64,000 bases of DNA. Source: Aurantiacibacter gangjinensis. GTDB lineage: Bacteria; Pseudomonadota; Alphaproteobacteria; Sphingomonadales; Sphingomonadaceae. Under the pieces are notes generated by a model. It was not told where the DNA came from. It worked only from the letters and a program-made list of their open reading frames with translations, and did not search any database. The stretch is from the NCBI RefSeq assembly GCF_001886695.1, contig NZ_CP018097.1:124001-188000 (forward strand), given 5' to 3'. This document shows positions 62,853 through 64,000 of this stretch, in pieces. The position numbers and the translations under genes were made by a program. How positions within the stretch are numbered: position 1 is the stretch's first letter; the number at the start of each line of letters is the position of its first letter.

Positions 62853-64000
62853 GCTGCGCCCCCGCCTTGCGCGATCTCGGCAGCGCATTCGCGCGCCACG
62901 GTCACATCATCGAAAGGCAGCACCCGCATATCGTCCCCTGATCCCACGATCTGTCCTTGTTCGTGTCCCTTGCCCGCGACCAGCACGATGTCGTCTTTGC
63001 CCGCTTCGGCGATGGCGGCGGCGATGGCCTCGCGCCGCCCGCCGATATTGCGTGCCATGGTGCCTGCACCCAGCATTACCTCGTCGCGGATGGCGGCAGC
63101 ATCCTCGCCGCGCGGATTGTCATCGGTGACGATCACCAGCTCGCTGCCCTTGGCCGCCGCTTCGCCCATCGGCGCGCGCTTGCCCTTGTCGCGATCTCCG
63201 CCCGCACCGAACACGGTGATGAGCCGCCCCGAGACATGCGGACGCAGCGCGGCAATGGCAGCGGCCAGCGCGTCGGGCGTGTGCGCGTAATCGATATAAA
63301 CCGGCGCGCCCTTGGTGGAGATGACGGCACGCTCCAGCCGACCGCGAACGGGCTGCAGCCGCGCTACGGCATCGAACACCTGTGCAGGCGGCGTGCCGGT
63401 GGCGAGCACCAGCCCGGCTGCCGTCAGCGCATTGGCGACCTGGTAGGCGCCGATCAGCGGCAGGCGGATGGCGTAGGCATGGCCTGCATGGACGATCTTC
63501 AATTCCTGCCCCAGCGGACTGGGCGTCCGGGCGATCAGTTCGATGCCCTTGCCCTTTTCGCCGACGGTAAAAATCTTGAGACCGCGATCTTTCGCCACAT
63601 CCACGGCGCGCTGCGACCATTCATCGTCGGCCCAGATTACCGCCGTGCCATCGTCGTCCACCACTTCGGTGAACAGGCGCATCTTGGCGGCGAAATAGTC
63701 CTCCATCCCGTCATGGTAATCGAGATGGTCGCGGCTAAGATTGGTGAAGCCTCCCGCATGCACGGGCAGGCCCTCGTTGCGGAACTGCGAGAGGCCGTGG
63801 CTGGACGCCTCGTAGGCGACATGCGTCACGCCCTCGCGGCACAGCCCGCTCATATTCGACAGGAAGGTGACGATATCGGGCGTGGTCAGCCCGGTGGAAA
63901 CGCTTTCGTCGGGTGTGGTGACGCCCAGCGTGCCGATGCTGGCGGCCCGTTCTCCGCACATGCGCCAGATCTGGCGCGTCATCTCGACCGTGGAGGTCTT
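62849..64000 (-). CDS. murE: UDP-MurNAc-tripeptide synthetase MurE (partial, runs off the right edge)
   Basis: The 384 codons present begin inside the ATP loop (KTSTVEMTRQIWR, the end of GTxGKTS) at 64000, so the N-terminal UDP-binding domain of about 110 residues lies beyond the window. TNLSRDHLDYH, the central ligase domain and the C-terminal VTDDNPRGEDAAAIRDEV are present. The DNPR motif in the last is typical of enzymes adding meso-diaminopimelate, as expected for a Gram-negative. An internal ATG at 63982 is not the true start. Confidence 0.95.
   Translation of the reverse strand, partial: KTSTVEMTRQIWRMCGERAASIGTLGVTTPDESVSTGLTTPDIVTFLSNMSGLCREGVTHVAYEASSHGLSQFRNEGLPVHAGGFTNLSRDHLDYHDGMEDYFAAKMRLFTEVVDDDGTAVIWADDEWSQRAVDVAKDRGLKIFTVGEKGKGIELIARTPSPLGQELKIVHAGHAYAIRLPLIGAYQVANALTAAGLVLATGTPPAQVFDAVARLQPVRGRLERAVISTKGAPVYIDYAHTPDALAAAIAALRPHVSGRLITVFGAGGDRDKGKRAPMGEAAAKGSELVIVTDDNPRGEDAAAIRDEVMLGAGTMARNIGGRREAIAAAIAEAGKDDIVLVAGKGHEQGQIVGSGDDMRVLPFDDVTVARECAAEIAQGGGAA

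Overview
The window is GC-rich chromosomal DNA from an alphaproteobacterium, most likely a marine or aquatic member of the Sphingomonadales (an Erythrobacteraceae-like organism). That placement is an inference from several things: the alphaproteobacterial F1-ATPase inhibitor zeta protein, the cobA-DUF2849-cysI-DUF934-cysH sulfur cluster, a large TonB-dependent receptor, the dcw gene order, and a KR2-like rhodopsin. Coding density is high. Many neighbours overlap by 1, 4 or 8 bases. I see no insertion sequence, prophage, CRISPR array or rRNA operon.

Layout. 1-4.3 kb: leucine biosynthesis (leuC, a 53-residue membrane peptide, leuD), then ATPase inhibitor, BolA, monothiol glutaredoxin and a secreted protein. 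4.3-5.0 kb: a non-coding stretch full of hairpins ending in tRNA-Arg(TCT), with a 19-base copy of the tRNA 3' end. 5.0-6.5 kb: a VUT-family transporter, then a minus-strand group of three related ~40-residue membrane peptides leading into a PspC protein. 6.7-13.4 kb: recF, a lipoprotein esterase divergent from a YbbA/YbbP-type ABC exporter, and RDD and DUF805 membrane proteins. 13.6-20.3 kb: TonB-dependent receptor, typA, a membrane protein and an SdpR/SdpI-like pair. 20.3-26.6 kb: glycosyltransferase, a PadR regulator with an unusual FG-repeat N-terminus, rarA, two uncharacterised genes, a TM2 protein and tRNA-Thr(TGT).

26.6-31 kb: a TrkH-type potassium channel protein next to a rhodopsin with the Asn-Asp-Gln (NDQ) signature of light-driven sodium pumps, then UDP-glucose dehydrogenase and queF. 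31-38.3 kb: sulfur metabolism (sulfurtransferase, cystathionine beta-lyase, then siroheme synthesis, sulfite reductase and an iron-sulfur APS reductase) with an MscS channel between. 38.3-47.4 kb: a JmjC/cupin oxygenase, a Tat-exported repeat protein, obgE-proB-SDR, a poly-proline lipoprotein, a Bax-inhibitor-1 protein, proC and a YbjN protein. 47.5-64 kb: a TPR/SPOR protein followed, against the coordinate direction, by ftsZ, ftsA, ftsQ, ddl, murB, murC, murG, ftsW, murD, mraY, murF and murE. murE runs off the right edge.

The points most worth a second look are the sodium-pump rhodopsin beside a K+ uptake gene, the tandem membrane micro-peptides coupled to pspC, the FG-repeat PadR regulator with its paired GATATATC palindromes, and the Tat-exported protein built from Asp-rich repeats. 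Gene functions are assigned by recognising motifs and families by eye; no database search was possible.
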